From assembly GCF_900215315.1 (NCBI RefSeq), contig NZ_OBEB01000007.1:62001-126000 (forward strand): a DNA stretch of 64,000 nucleotides, read 5' to 3'. Numbering within the stretch: the stretch's first letter is position 1; the number at the start of each line of letters is the position of its first letter. Origin of the DNA: Arsukibacterium tuosuense (GTDB lineage Bacteria; Pseudomonadota; Gammaproteobacteria; Enterobacterales; Alteromonadaceae). Below, one piece after another: positions 38,437 to 47,548 of the stretch. The position numbers were made by a program, and so were the translations under genes. A model generated the notes under the pieces. That model had not been told where the DNA came from, searched no databases, and worked only from the letters and a program-made list of their open reading frames with translations.

Positions 38437-38465
38437 CTGATCTTTGTAATTGTTTAATATATAAT
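38437..38465 (+). promoter_or_regulatory. Probable promoter of rplM-rpsI
   Basis: A perfect TATAAT -10 (38460-38465) lies with a poor -35 (CTGATC, 38437-38442) at 17-base spacing. A GC-rich discriminator (CCGCGCCC) follows, leaving a leader of about 130 bases before rplM. The leader may hold the L13 autoregulatory site; no structure was assigned. Confidence 0.55.
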
Positions 38466-38605
38466 CCGCGCCCGGCCTACGTTACAGCCTCATACTGCCG
38501 TTAGCCCGGTAGTTTTTGTACTCGAAGGGGTGCGATTACGACATTGTTAGCAACAGCCCTGCGCAATGTTAGGTGTAACTTAAGTTTATTTTGGAATAGG
38601 TTTAG

Positions 38606-39034
38606 ATGAAAACTTTTACTGCAAAGCCAGAAAGCGTAGAACGCGACTGGTACGTTGTTGATGCAAACGGTAAAACACTGGGTCGTATCGCAACTGAAAT
38701 CGCTGCTCGTTTACGTGGCAAGCATAAGCCAGAGTATACGCCTCACGTTGACACCGGTGATTACATCATCGTTATCAATGCTGAGAAAGTAACGGTTACT
38801 GGTAACAAAGCGAAAAACAAAATGTATTACTCGCACACTGGTTTCCCAGGCGGTATCAAGGAAATCAGCTTTGAGAAGTTGATCGCGAAAAAACCTGAAA
38901 TGGTTCTGGAAACTGCTATCAAAGGTATGTTGCCAAAAGGTCCATTGGGCCGCGCTATGTTCCGTAAGTTAAAAGTTTACGCTGGCGCAGAGCATCAACA
39001 CACTGCTCAGCAACCGCAAATTTTAGATATTTAA
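38606..39034 (+). CDS. rplM: 50S ribosomal protein L13
   Basis: A 142-aa protein, exact E. coli length. [20 protein letters not shown] and [20 protein letters not shown] are signatures. Binds 23S rRNA early in assembly. Operon with rpsI 12 bases on. Confidence 0.98.
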   Translation: MKTFTAKPESVERDWYVVDANGKTLGRIATEIAARLRGKHKPEYTPHVDTGDYIIVINAEKVTVTGNKAKNKMYYSHTGFPGGIKEISFEKLIAKKPEMVLETAIKGMLPKGPLGRAMFRKLKVYAGAEHQHTAQQPQILDI

Positions 39035-39046
39035 TCGGAGCATAAC

Positions 39047-39439
39047 ATGGCACAGAATCAATACTACGGAACTGGTCGTCGTAAAAGCTCAACGGCCCGT
39101 GTCTTCTTAAAAGCTGGTTCAGGTAACATTGTTATCAATCAGCGCGTTCTGACCGAGTACTTCGGCCGTGAAACTGCCTGTATGGTAGTAAAACAGCCGT
39201 TAGAACTGGTTGATATGGTTGAGAAGTTCGACTTATACATCACCGTTAAAGGTGGTGGTATCAGCGGTCAGGCTGGTGCTATCCGTCACGGTATTACCCG
39301 TGCACTGATGGAGTTTGACGAGTCATTGCGTCCGGCACTGCGTAAAGCAGGTTTCGTAACGCGTGATGCACGTAAAGTTGAACGGAAGAAAGTGGGTCTG
39401 CGTAAAGCACGTAAACGTCCACAGTACTCAAAGCGTTAA
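39047..39439 (+). CDS. rpsI: 30S ribosomal protein S9
   Basis: A 130-aa protein with the N-terminal [16 protein letters not shown] and the C-terminal basic tail ending RPQYSKR, which reaches the P-site. SD CGGAG precedes the start. A strong terminator follows. Confidence 0.98.
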   Translation: MAQNQYYGTGRRKSSTARVFLKAGSGNIVINQRVLTEYFGRETACMVVKQPLELVDMVEKFDLYITVKGGGISGQAGAIRHGITRALMEFDESLRPALRKAGFVTRDARKVERKKVGLRKARKRPQYSKR

Positions 39440-39454
39440 TTCGCTGTTGGTACC

Positions 39455-39484
39455 AAAAACCCGGTTTTTATACCGGGTTTTTTT
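39455..39484 (+). terminator. Intrinsic terminator after rpsI
   Basis: AAAAACCCGGT / ACCGGGTTTTT stem with a six-base loop, ending in seven T. The following 228 bases to petA hold no gene; they should contain the petABC promoter. Confidence 0.92.
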
Positions 39485-39712
39485 ATACCTGTAATTTTTA
39501 AAATTAAGTATCGCTGTAAGCCCTGAACTGTAACGCTTTGTTGCTGTTTGGGCCAGTGAGGTCCCGATATATTAGCTATTCATCTAACCTTAAACCTTGT
39601 GTAAAGCAGGGCTTTTCATTATGATCGGCGTTATTTTTTAAACTTATAATAATTGCTGGAATTCAGCCGCTTAAATTTATTTTAAGTTAAGCGTTAATGT
39701 GGAGATGAGTGG

Positions 39713-40303
39713 ATGAGCAATGCGCCTGTAGATCATGGTCGCCGCCGCTTCCTTACCATTGCTACCTCAGTAGTGGGAGGCGTGGGTGCTGTAGGAGTGG
39801 CTGTGCCCTTTATTGCATCCTGGAATCCGAGTGAGCGGGCTAAACAAGCCGGTGCTGCAGTCACTGCAGACATAAGCAAACTCGAACCAGGTCAGTTAAT
39901 CCGGGTAGAATGGCGGGGTAAACCGGTGTGGATAGTAAAACGCACTACAGAAACCCTGGATCAGTTAGCGTTAACTGAAGAGAATCTGCGCGACCCTGGT
40001 TCAGATGTGGCTCAGCAACCTGCTTATGCCCAGAACCGTCATCGTTCTATTAAGCCTGATATTTTTGTTGCGGTGGGTATTTGTACTCACCTTGGTTGTT
40101 CACCTAGTTATCTGCCAAATGACTTTTCAGAGCAAGTTGAAGGCATCATTTCTGGTTTCTTTTGTCCGTGTCATGGTTCTAAATTCGATATGGCTGGCCG
40201 GGTGTTCCAGGGTGTCCCGGCACCAACCAATTTAGTGGTGCCACCACATATGTTCATCGACGATAACACCATAGTGGTAGGCGAAGATGAGGGGGCTGTC
40301 TGA
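39713..40303 (+). CDS. petA: Ubiquinol-cytochrome c reductase Rieske subunit
   Basis: A 196-aa protein anchored by an N-terminal helix with a twin-arginine motif (HGRRRFLTIATS). The [2Fe-2S] ligands are Cys124 and His126 (CTHLGC) and Cys151 and His154 (CPCHGS), with the disulfide Cys129-Cys153. Transfers electrons from ubiquinol to cytochrome c1 in complex III. First gene of petABC; it shares one base with petB. Confidence 0.98.
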   Translation: MSNAPVDHGRRRFLTIATSVVGGVGAVGVAVPFIASWNPSERAKQAGAAVTADISKLEPGQLIRVEWRGKPVWIVKRTTETLDQLALTEENLRDPGSDVAQQPAYAQNRHRSIKPDIFVAVGICTHLGCSPSYLPNDFSEQVEGIISGFFCPCHGSKFDMAGRVFQGVPAPTNLVVPPHMFIDDNTIVVGEDEGAV

Positions 40304-41577
40304 TGTTTAAAAATCTGATGAGCTGGATTGAATACCGCTTACCCTTTATGGATAAGATGAACCTGCATGTGATGCAGTATCCGGCACCTAAAAACTTTAA
40401 CTTCTGGTACTTTTTTGGCTCACTGGCCATGCTGGTACTGGTTAACCAGATTGTTACCGGTATCTGGTTAACCATGAATTATGAACCGTCAGCTGAAGGC
40501 GCTTTTGCCTCTGTTGAATACATTATGCGTGATGTCGATTATGGTTGGTTACTACGCTATATGCACTCTACCGGCGCCTCGGCCTTTTTCGTGGTGGTTT
40601 ATCTGCACATGCTGCGTGGCATGATGTATGGCTCTTATCAGAAGCCACGGGAATTACTGTGGATTTTTGGTATGCTGATTTTCCTGGTATTAATGGCTGA
40701 AGCCTTTATGGGGTACTTATTACCCTGGGGCCAGATGTCGTTCTGGGGTGCACAGGTTATCATTGGCATCTTCGGTACTATTCCGTTTATTGGTGAAGAT
40801 TTAACCCTGTGGATCCGCGGTGACTATGTTATCTCGGGTGCAACCCTGAACCGTTTTTTCGCGCTGCATGTTATCGCGCTGCCTCTGGTGCTGGTTATTC
40901 TGGTGTTTTTACACATTATGGCGCTGCATGAAGTAGGTTCAAATAACCCGGATGGTATCGATATTAAGAAAGATAACGACGGTACGGTTGAGCAAACTGA
41001 AGCTGATAAGAAATTTACTTTCCACCAGTACTTTACCCGCGGTGGTAAGAAAATTATTGTTGATGCTATTCCATTTCATCCTTATTACACCGTAAAAGAC
41101 TTAGTGGGTGTAGCGGGCTTCCTGCTAATTTTTGCCTGGGTAATTTTCTTCCTGCCAGAGGGCGGTGGTTATTTCCTGGAGCCACCAAATTTTGAGCCGG
41201 CAAACCCACTTAAGACTCCGGCTCACATTGCACCGGTATGGTACTTCACGCCGTTCTACGCTATTTTGCGGGCGATTCCGCACCCGTTTATGGGCGCTGT
41301 TGCTATGTTTGCAGCAATAATTGCTCTGGCTTTATTGCCATGGCTGGACCGTGGCAGAGTAAGGTCAGTGCGCTACCGCAGTGGCTTGCACAAAATTAAC
41401 CTGATTAATTTCTGTGTCAGCTTTGTTGCGCTGGGTGTGCTAGGGGTATTACCTGCTGTAGGCATTTATACCTTACTGGCGCAGATTTTCTCGTTTACTT
41501 ATTTTGGGTTCTTCGTATTGCTGTTCTTCTACAGTAAGAACGAAAACACCAAGCCATTACCAGTGAGGGTTACCTAA
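40303..41577 (+). CDS. petB: Cytochrome b of bc1 complex
   Basis: A 424-aa eight-helix cytochrome b. Heme ligands lie in HSTGASAFFVVVYLHMLRG (helix B) and FALHVIALPLVLVILVFLHI (helix D). The Qo-site motif reads PVWY (within HIAPVWYFTPFYAILRAIP) rather than the common PEWY. Full-length fused form, not split b6/IV. Start and stop overlap its neighbours by one base. Confidence 0.98.
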   Translation: MFKNLMSWIEYRLPFMDKMNLHVMQYPAPKNFNFWYFFGSLAMLVLVNQIVTGIWLTMNYEPSAEGAFASVEYIMRDVDYGWLLRYMHSTGASAFFVVVYLHMLRGMMYGSYQKPRELLWIFGMLIFLVLMAEAFMGYLLPWGQMSFWGAQVIIGIFGTIPFIGEDLTLWIRGDYVISGATLNRFFALHVIALPLVLVILVFLHIMALHEVGSNNPDGIDIKKDNDGTVEQTEADKKFTFHQYFTRGGKKIIVDAIPFHPYYTVKDLVGVAGFLLIFAWVIFFLPEGGGYFLEPPNFEPANPLKTPAHIAPVWYFTPFYAILRAIPHPFMGAVAMFAAIIALALLPWLDRGRVRSVRYRSGLHKINLINFCVSFVALGVLGVLPAVGIYTLLAQIFSFTYFGFFVLLFFYSKNENTKPLPVRVT

Positions 41578-42314
41578 TGCTGAAAACGTTATTGTCTGCA
41601 GTTGCATTATTAGCTTCATCACTGGCCATGGCAGCGGGCCCGGCAGTTCCACTGGATAAAGCGCCAATAGATTTAACCGATAAGGCATCACTGCAAAATG
41701 GTGCCCGGCTGTTCCAGAACTATTGTCTGGGTTGTCATCAGATGCAATATCAGCGCTATTCGCGCACCTTCGCCGATCTGGATATCCCGGAAGAGCTGGG
41801 CATGGAACACCTGATGTTTACCGGCGAAAAAGTCGGTGACCATATTACTAATAATATGTCGGCTAAAGACGGTGAAAAATGGTTTGGCGCCACGCCACCA
41901 GATTTAACCAACGTAGCCCGGGTTCGCGGCCCGGATTGGTTATATACTTATTTACGGGCGTTCTATGTCGACGACAGCCGTCCTTTTGGGGTCAATAATA
42001 AAGTGTTCCCAATGGTAGGTATGCCGCATGTACTGCAGGAATTGCAGGGTGTGCCGCGCAAAACTTACGAAACCCGGTTAGTCGATGGTGAGCCTAAAGA
42101 GGTTTATGTTGGCATCCAGACTGACGGTAGCGGTGAGTTGAGCGAAGAAGAATATGATAGAGCTGTCGCAGATCTGGTAAACTACATGGAATATGTTGGT
42201 GAGCCAACCAAACTGGAAGCACATGCTTTAGGTTACAAAGTAATGATCTTTTTACTGATCTTCTTGGTGTTAGCTTACTTACTGAAGAAAGAATACTGGA
42301 AAGATGTTCACTAA
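41577..42314 (+). CDS. petC: Cytochrome c1
   Basis: A 245-aa protein with a signal peptide (about 1-20), heme-binding CLGCH at 50-54, and a C-terminal membrane anchor (MIFLLIFLVLAYLL) ending in basic residues. Completes the bc1 complex. The terminator at 42344 separates it from sspA. Confidence 0.97.
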   Translation: MLKTLLSAVALLASSLAMAAGPAVPLDKAPIDLTDKASLQNGARLFQNYCLGCHQMQYQRYSRTFADLDIPEELGMEHLMFTGEKVGDHITNNMSAKDGEKWFGATPPDLTNVARVRGPDWLYTYLRAFYVDDSRPFGVNNKVFPMVGMPHVLQELQGVPRKTYETRLVDGEPKEVYVGIQTDGSGELSEEEYDRAVADLVNYMEYVGEPTKLEAHALGYKVMIFLLIFLVLAYLLKKEYWKDVH

Positions 42315-42343
42315 TTAGTTGATTTAACTAGTATTGAGATACC

Positions 42344-42376
42344 AGGGGCCTTAGCGCCCCTTTGCCGTTTTTTATT
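42344..42376 (+). terminator. Terminator after petC
   Basis: Stem AGGGGC / GCCCCT with loop CTTAGC, followed by TTGCCG and a six-T run. It lies in the petC-sspA gap. Confidence 0.7.
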
Positions 42377-42391
42377 TTACCGGAGGAATAA

Positions 42392-43030
42392 ATGGCGATC
42401 ATTGCCAATAAACGCCCTGTGATGACACTTTTCACAGCTATTGATGATATGTACAGTCACCAGGTGCGTATTGTGCTGGCTGAAAAGGGCGTAACTGTTG
42501 ATATCCTTCAGGTAGCTCAGGATAACCTGCCAGAAGACTTGTACGAAGTTAACCCGTACGGCAGTTTACCGACATTACTTGACCGTGAACTGGCCTTATA
42601 CCAGGCCGATATTATTATGGAATATCTGGACGAGCGTTTTCCGCACCCACCATTAATGCCGGTGTATCCGGTAGCACGTGGCCAGGCCCGACTGATGATG
42701 TACCGGATAAAAAATGACTGGTATAGCCTGGCAGAGAAGGTTTTGACCAATGCCGATGACGCTGACAACGCCCGCCAGGAATTAAAAGAAGGTTTGTTGT
42801 CGCTGGCACCATTATTTAATGAGACCCCGTTCTTCATGAGTGACGAATTTGGTCTGGTAGATTGTTATATGGCGGCGCTGATGTGGCGCTTACCTACCCT
42901 GGGCATTGAATTTCAGGGGCCTGGTAGCAAAGAACTGAAAAACTATATGGCGCGGATTTTCGAACGTGATGCATTTCAGGCTTCACTGACAGAGGCAGAG
43001 CGGGAAATTCGCCGCGGGATGCGCTTGTAA
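42392..43030 (+). CDS. sspA: Stringent starvation protein A
   Basis: A 212-aa glutathione-S-transferase-fold protein that binds RNA polymerase rather than acting as an enzyme. The N-terminal thioredoxin-like domain (MTLFTAIDDMYSHQVRIVLA) includes the conserved PYGSLPTLLDRELALYQADI; C-terminal helical domain follows. SD GGAGG. It overlaps sspB by one base. Confidence 0.97.
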   Translation: MAIIANKRPVMTLFTAIDDMYSHQVRIVLAEKGVTVDILQVAQDNLPEDLYEVNPYGSLPTLLDRELALYQADIIMEYLDERFPHPPLMPVYPVARGQARLMMYRIKNDWYSLAEKVLTNADDADNARQELKEGLLSLAPLFNETPFFMSDEFGLVDCYMAALMWRLPTLGIEFQGPGSKELKNYMARIFERDAFQASLTEAEREIRRGMRL

Positions 43031-43449
43031 TGGCGGCAATGTCACCAAATCGCCCCTATTTAGTGCGGGCGTTTTACGAATGGATAGTTGATAACGACTG
43101 TACGCCGTATTTGGTGGTAGATGCCAGCTATCCACAAGTAAAAGTACCACAACAGTTTGTCCAGAATGGCCAGATTGTGCTGAATGTGTTGCCCTCAGCA
43201 GTTGGCAATATGCAGCTTGGGAACGACGCGATAACCTTTAGTGCCCGTTTTGGTGGCCAGCCGTTTGCGTTATATATTCCGGTAAAGGCGGTATTAGCCA
43301 TTTACGCTAAGGAAAATGGCGCAGGTACCGTGTTTACATTGGAAGAGGAAGAGGACGATGCGGAGTTATTCGCCGAACCCTTTGACGATGACGATACCCC
43401 GGAGCCACCCAAGCCGAAGAAAGGCAGCCATCTTAAGGTTGTAAAATAA
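43030..43449 (+). CDS. sspB: ClpXP adaptor SspB
   Basis: A 139-aa protein. The folded ssrA-tag-binding domain (about 1-105) has RPYLVRAFYEWIVDNDCTPY and LPSAVGNMQLGN. An acidic linker (EEEEDDAELF) and a C-terminal ClpX-docking tail (KKGSHLKVVK) complete the adaptor. Delivers ssrA-tagged proteins to ClpXP. Confidence 0.97.
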   Translation: MAAMSPNRPYLVRAFYEWIVDNDCTPYLVVDASYPQVKVPQQFVQNGQIVLNVLPSAVGNMQLGNDAITFSARFGGQPFALYIPVKAVLAIYAKENGAGTVFTLEEEEDDAELFAEPFDDDDTPEPPKPKKGSHLKVVK

Positions 43450-43480
43450 AGTTGAGTCAACGGATACATTTTACTTGTGT

Positions 43481-43512
43481 AATAAAGCTGCCATTGGCAG
43501 CTTTATTTTTTT
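43481..43512. terminator. Bidirectional terminator between sspB and ilvY
   Basis: Twelve-base perfect stem AATAAAGCTGCC / GGCAGCTTTATT with an ATT loop, flanked by T-runs on the plus strand. The stop codon of ilvY (43503-43505) lies inside its right arm. Confidence 0.88.
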
Positions 43513-44387
43513 GCCGCAGCCAGTTGCCAGAAAGCTTGAAGTAAAGGTTGTTCCAGTTTTTTACTCAGCATACAGACACCCAGTTCAAACGGCTGAAACT
43601 GATAGCTAATATCCAGAATACGCACCCGATCCCGCACCGGACTATGGTTTATTACCGGCTCAGGTACCACGGCGACACCGCTACCCAATGCCACCATTGA
43701 CACCATCGCTTCATGACCATCTACTTTAACGGCTACCTTAGGTTTTATATTGCAATCGCTCAGCCATTGATCAGAGCGGGAGCGGGCCGGACCATGATCT
43801 GACTGCACCAGCGGTATGTCGTGCCAGTTAATGGGCGCCCCTGCCAGTAAATCATTTACTTTGCAGGGGATTACCGGGGCAATAAGCCATACTGGCAGTT
43901 GGGCAATGCGTTGGAAAATCATGGTAGCTGGTAAATGTGCCGGGTAGGCTGCCAGCGCAATATCCACATCACCGGCTTTAATTTTTTCAAACGCCATCGC
44001 CGCATCACCGGTGGTCAGTTTAATTTCGGCTTTCGGGCATTGCAGCCGGAACTTATCCATAATTGCCGGCAAGTGGCTGTAACTGGCGGTAACGGTGCAG
44101 AACAAGCGGATTTCGCCGGTAAGCTCAGCGCTGGCCAGTTGCAAGTCCAGCTGCAATTGATGCCATTCATCCAGCCAAAGGCGGACAAACCGCTGCACCC
44201 GTACCCCGGCAGTGGTGAGTTGCACTGACCGTTTATCCCGGTTAAATAATAAAGTGCCTAGCTCGTCTTCCAGCCTTTGGATCACCCGGGTCAGGGTGGA
44301 TGGGCTGACATACATGTGTTCACTGGTTTTGGCAAAGTTCAGACTTGACGCCAAATGCAGAAACAACTGGGCACTGCGAATATCCAT
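43503..44387 (-). CDS. ilvY: LysR-type activator IlvY
   Basis: A 294-aa LysR regulator. The HTH is at about 15-45 (FAKTSEHMYVSPSTLTRVIQ); the effector domain has FCTVTASYSHLPAIMDKF and GHEAMVSMVALGSGVAVVPE, which track E. coli IlvY closely. It activates the divergent ilvC in response to acetolactate/acetohydroxybutyrate. Start ATG at 44387. Its only SD candidate is a run of 11 G just upstream. Confidence 0.95.
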   Translation of the reverse strand: MDIRSAQLFLHLASSLNFAKTSEHMYVSPSTLTRVIQRLEDELGTLLFNRDKRSVQLTTAGVRVQRFVRLWLDEWHQLQLDLQLASAELTGEIRLFCTVTASYSHLPAIMDKFRLQCPKAEIKLTTGDAAMAFEKIKAGDVDIALAAYPAHLPATMIFQRIAQLPVWLIAPVIPCKVNDLLAGAPINWHDIPLVQSDHGPARSRSDQWLSDCNIKPKVAVKVDGHEAMVSMVALGSGVAVVPEPVINHSPVRDRVRILDISYQFQPFELGVCMLSKKLEQPLLQAFWQLAAAKK

Positions 44388-44389
44388 TA

Positions 44390-44400
44390 CCCCCCCCCCC
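44390..44400 (-). repeat. Homopolymer of 11 C (G on the ilvY strand)
   Basis: Eleven C on the plus strand, two bases from the ilvY start codon. On the ilvY mRNA it is an 11-G run in Shine-Dalgarno position. Homopolymers this long are prone to slippage in replication and in sequencing. Confidence 0.9.
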
Positions 44401-44445
44401 TTTAATTGCAAAAAATGAAATACAGAGTTGTAAATATATCACTTC

Positions 44446-44510
44446 ACGCAATTAAATGCAGCCGCTACTATAACGTCATTAACGCAATTTGCTGCGCCAT
44501 CGACGTAATT
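44446..44510. promoter_or_regulatory. Probable IlvY operator region
   Basis: Three copies of ACGYAATT: ACGCAATT at 44446 and 44482, ACGTAATT at 44503. The first two are followed by TAAATGCAGC and TGCTGCGC, giving dyad-like GCAATT..TGC half-sites. They sit in the 228-base ilvY-ilvC divergent gap where the LysR activator must bind. Confidence 0.5.
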
Positions 44511-44615
44511 TTACTGTCATGGCGCCCCACTATGCTGAGTAAGCCAAAGATGGGTAAGCCAGAGTTGCGTAAGGTAAGCCACGCTTATCCGCTAAACCGA
44601 ATTTTGAGAAATAGT

Positions 44616-46097
44616 ATGAGCAATTATTTTAATACCTTAAGTTTACGCCAGCAGTTACAGCAGCTGGGGCAGTGTCGCTTTATGGATAGAAGTGAGTTTA
44701 GCGATGGCTGTAATTTCATTAAAGACTGGAACATCGTTATTGTTGGTTGCGGTGCGCAAGGCCTGAACCAGGGCCTGAATATGCGCGACTCTGGTTTAAA
44801 TATCAGCTATGCCCTGCGGGCAGAAGCGATCAGCCAAAAGCGTGCTTCATTTGAAAAAGCCAGCAGCAATGGCTTTACTGTCGGTACTTATCAGCAGTTA
44901 ATTCCGCAGGCTGATTTGGTATTAAACCTGACTCCGGATAAGCAGCATAGCAGTGTGGTTGATGCGGTAATGCCGCTGATGAAGCAAGGTGCAACCTTAG
45001 CGTATTCGCATGGCTTTAATATTGTGGAAGAAGGCAAGCAAATCCGGCCGGATATCACGGTAGTGATGGTGGCACCGAAGTGCCCCGGTACCGAGGTGCG
45101 GGAAGAGTATAAACGCGGCTTTGGTGTGCCAACGTTAATCGCTGTGCACCCGGAGAACGACCCGCAAGGGCATGGACTGGCCGTAGCCAAAGCTTACGCC
45201 TCGGCCACTGGCGGCGACCGAGCCGGTGTATTGCAGTCGTCATTTATTGCCGAAGTAAAATCAGATTTAATGGGTGAGCAAACCATTCTGTGTGGCATGT
45301 TGCAAACCGGCGCTATTCTGGCTTTCGATAAACTGGTTGCTGAAGGTACGGAAGCCGGCTATGCCGCCAAATTAATTCAGTATGGCTGGGAAACAGTAAC
45401 CGAAGCGCTGAAGCACGGCGGCATTACTAATATGATGGACCGGCTGAGCAATCCGGCCAAGATTAAAGCCTACGATTTGGCAGAAGAGTTAAAAATTACC
45501 TTACGGCCGTTATTTGAAAAGCATATGGACGATATCATCAGTGGTGAATTCTCCGGCACCATGATGGCTGACTGGGCTAATGATGATAAAAACCTGCTGA
45601 CCTGGCGCGAACAAACCCGTGACAGCGGCTTTGAACAAGCGCCGGTGTCGGACGAGAAGATAAGCGAGCAGGAATATTTTGACCGCGGTATTTTGCTGGT
45701 AGCCATGGTGAAAGCGGGTGTGGAGCTGGCGTTTGAAACTATGGTTGATGCCGGCATTATCGCAGAGTCAGCCTATTACGAGTCGCTGCATGAGACGCCA
45801 CTCATTGCCAATACTATCGCCCGTAAGCGTTTGTATGAGATGAACGTGGTTATTTCCGACACCGCGGAATATGGTAATTATCTGTTTGCGCACGCTGCCG
45901 TGCCATTGCTGCGTGACAAAGTAAACAGTTTGAGCAGCGAGTATATCGGCAAAGGTTTCAGCCAGAGCCAGACCGGCGTGGATAACTTAAAGCTGATTGC
46001 GGTAAATGACGCTATCCGGCAGCACCCGGTGGAAGTTGTAGGTAAAAAATTACGTGGTTATATGACCGCAATGAAACGAATTGTCGAGGCAAGCTAG
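44616..46097 (+). CDS. ilvC: Ketol-acid reductoisomerase (class II, NADPH)
   Basis: A 493-aa long-form enzyme (E. coli 491). The N-terminal Rossmann domain has [20 protein letters not shown]; two knotted helical domains follow ([35 protein letters not shown]) with the Mg-binding acidic residues. Isomerises and reduces acetolactate in valine, isoleucine and leucine synthesis. I chose the ATG at 44616; the open frame upstream to 44406 is the ilvY-ilvC control region. Confidence 0.97.
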   Translation: MSNYFNTLSLRQQLQQLGQCRFMDRSEFSDGCNFIKDWNIVIVGCGAQGLNQGLNMRDSGLNISYALRAEAISQKRASFEKASSNGFTVGTYQQLIPQADLVLNLTPDKQHSSVVDAVMPLMKQGATLAYSHGFNIVEEGKQIRPDITVVMVAPKCPGTEVREEYKRGFGVPTLIAVHPENDPQGHGLAVAKAYASATGGDRAGVLQSSFIAEVKSDLMGEQTILCGMLQTGAILAFDKLVAEGTEAGYAAKLIQYGWETVTEALKHGGITNMMDRLSNPAKIKAYDLAEELKITLRPLFEKHMDDIISGEFSGTMMADWANDDKNLLTWREQTRDSGFEQAPVSDEKISEQEYFDRGILLVAMVKAGVELAFETMVDAGIIAESAYYESLHETPLIANTIARKRLYEMNVVISDTAEYGNYLFAHAAVPLLRDKVNSLSSEYIGKGFSQSQTGVDNLKLIAVNDAIRQHPVEVVGKKLRGYMTAMKRIVEAS

Positions 46098-46199
46098 ACT
46101 GCCTTGAAAGAATGATGTGGTTAATGGTGATTAACAGTGGGTAGTGCCCCGGTTAATACCAGACCAATAACGATGTTATACGTGGACCTTGGTTGTTTT

Positions 46200-46224
46200 G
46201 CCCCGCTTGTCGGGGCTTTTTTTT
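46200..46224 (+). terminator. Intrinsic terminator after ilvC
   Basis: GCCCCG-CTTGT-CGGGGC stem and loop followed by eight T. It also lies within the leader of mgsA. Confidence 0.9.
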
Positions 46225-46263
46225 GGGTGTAAGGTCAACAGCACACAATTTGCGGGAACTGAT

Positions 46264-46698
46264 ATGAAAAACATTGCGCTGGTGGCCCACGACGGTAAAA
46301 AAGCCACCTTGTTACAGTGGATTGGCAAACATAAGCCGTTTTTTGCCGATAAAAACTTATTTGCAACCGGTACCACTGGTAAATTAATCAGTGACGCGCT
46401 ACAGCAGCCGGTACAGTGCATGGCCAGCGGCCCGCTGGGGGGCGATCAGCAAATTGGCGCGTTAATAGCCGAGCAGCAAATTGACTGGCTGATCTTCTTC
46501 TGGGACCCACTGTCGTCCCAACCGCATGATCCGGACGTAAAAGCGTTAATCCGCCTGGCTGTGGTATGGAATATTCCGGTGGCTTGCAACCGTGCTACAG
46601 CGGATTTTATTATTCACTCCAGTTTATATCAGCAGGATTACCAGCGCGAAGTGCCTGATTTTTCAGCCCATAACCAACGTTTGCACAAAAATAAGTGA
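46264..46698 (+). CDS. mgsA: Methylglyoxal synthase
   Basis: A 144-aa protein. His9 and Asp10 (VAHDGKK), catalytic Asp61 (GPLGGDQQIGA) and His88 (PHDPDVKAL) match the E. coli active-site residues with a constant offset of ten. Converts dihydroxyacetone phosphate to methylglyoxal, a bypass when phosphate is limiting. The ATG at 46264 gives the normal family N-terminus; an upstream frame to 46189 covers the terminator. Confidence 0.96.
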   Translation: MKNIALVAHDGKKATLLQWIGKHKPFFADKNLFATGTTGKLISDALQQPVQCMASGPLGGDQQIGALIAEQQIDWLIFFWDPLSSQPHDPDVKALIRLAVVWNIPVACNRATADFIIHSSLYQQDYQREVPDFSAHNQRLHKNK

Positions 46699-46705
46699 TA
46701 ATGAT

Positions 46706-47518
46706 ATGACCGCTGTAACTGTTGGCCCTTTGGCGTTGCCCATCACCCCGTTGCTATTACTTATCAGTGTGTTACTTGGATTACTGGTAGCAGCCCTGGT
46801 AGGGCGTAAATATAAGGTATCGGTTACCGATCCGCTGCTAACCATTTTGCTGGGAAGCTTACTATTCGGCCGGCTGGTTTTTGTGGCGCGCTTTGCCGAC
46901 AGTTACGATTCACTCTGGCAGATGCTGGATATCCGTGACCGGGGCTTCGACCTGCTGGCCACAGTATTAGCGGCACTGCTGATTTTAGTCTGGCTGCTAT
47001 GGCGCCGCCGGCAGCAGCGGCAAGCGTTGCTGGCCGGGGTACTCACCGTCTCGATGCTGTTTGGCGCTTTTAGTTCGGTGATTTTTGTTGGCCGGCAACA
47101 GGCGGTATTGCCGGCAATCAGCTTTCAGCAACTCAATGGTGACAGTGTTAACCTGGCAGAGCTGGGGCAGGGCAGGCTAACCGTTGTTAATTTATGGGCT
47201 ACCTGGTGCCCACCGTGCCGGCGGGAAATGCCGGTGCTACAGCAGGCTGAGCGGCAATACCCTGACGTGCGGTTTGTGCTGCTTAATCAGCGGGAGCACC
47301 CGCAACTTGTCCAGCAGTACTTACAACAAGCCGGTTTGCGGTTTAACCATTTGCTGCTGGATAGGCAAGGCCAGCTTGCCACCCAGTTAGGCGCTCATGG
47401 TTTACCGGTTACCTTGTATTTTGGCGCAGATGGCCAGTTGCTGCAAAGTCATATGGGTGAGCTTTCTGCGGCCAGTCTGGCGCAGAGTCTGCAACAGCTG
47501 GGCGTGAGCACAGATTAA
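46706..47518 (+). CDS. TlpA-like thioredoxin with N-terminal membrane domain
   Basis: A 270-aa protein. Residues 8-128 form about four helices; the stretch DPLLTILLGSLLFGRLVFVA and MLDIRDRGFD resembles the front of prolipoprotein diacylglyceryl transferase (Lgt) but lacks its full active site. Residues 135-270 are a periplasmic TlpA/ResA thioredoxin domain with CPPC (Cys168, Cys171) and the cis-Pro segment HGLPVTLYF. It likely reduces periplasmic disulfides, with electrons or anchoring through the membrane part. ATG at 46706, seven bases after mgsA; co-transcription is likely. Confidence 0.85.
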   Translation: MTAVTVGPLALPITPLLLLISVLLGLLVAALVGRKYKVSVTDPLLTILLGSLLFGRLVFVARFADSYDSLWQMLDIRDRGFDLLATVLAALLILVWLLWRRRQQRQALLAGVLTVSMLFGAFSSVIFVGRQQAVLPAISFQQLNGDSVNLAELGQGRLTVVNLWATWCPPCRREMPVLQQAERQYPDVRFVLLNQREHPQLVQQYLQQAGLRFNHLLLDRQGQLATQLGAHGLPVTLYFGADGQLLQSHMGELSAASLAQSLQQLGVSTD

Positions 47519-47548
47519 ATATTTTATAAATATAGATCGCAAACTTAT

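Noticed and set aside
44406..44615. 70-codon N-terminal extension of ilvC
   Set aside because: The ATG at 44616 gives the normal enzyme length; the upstream part holds the IlvY control sites.
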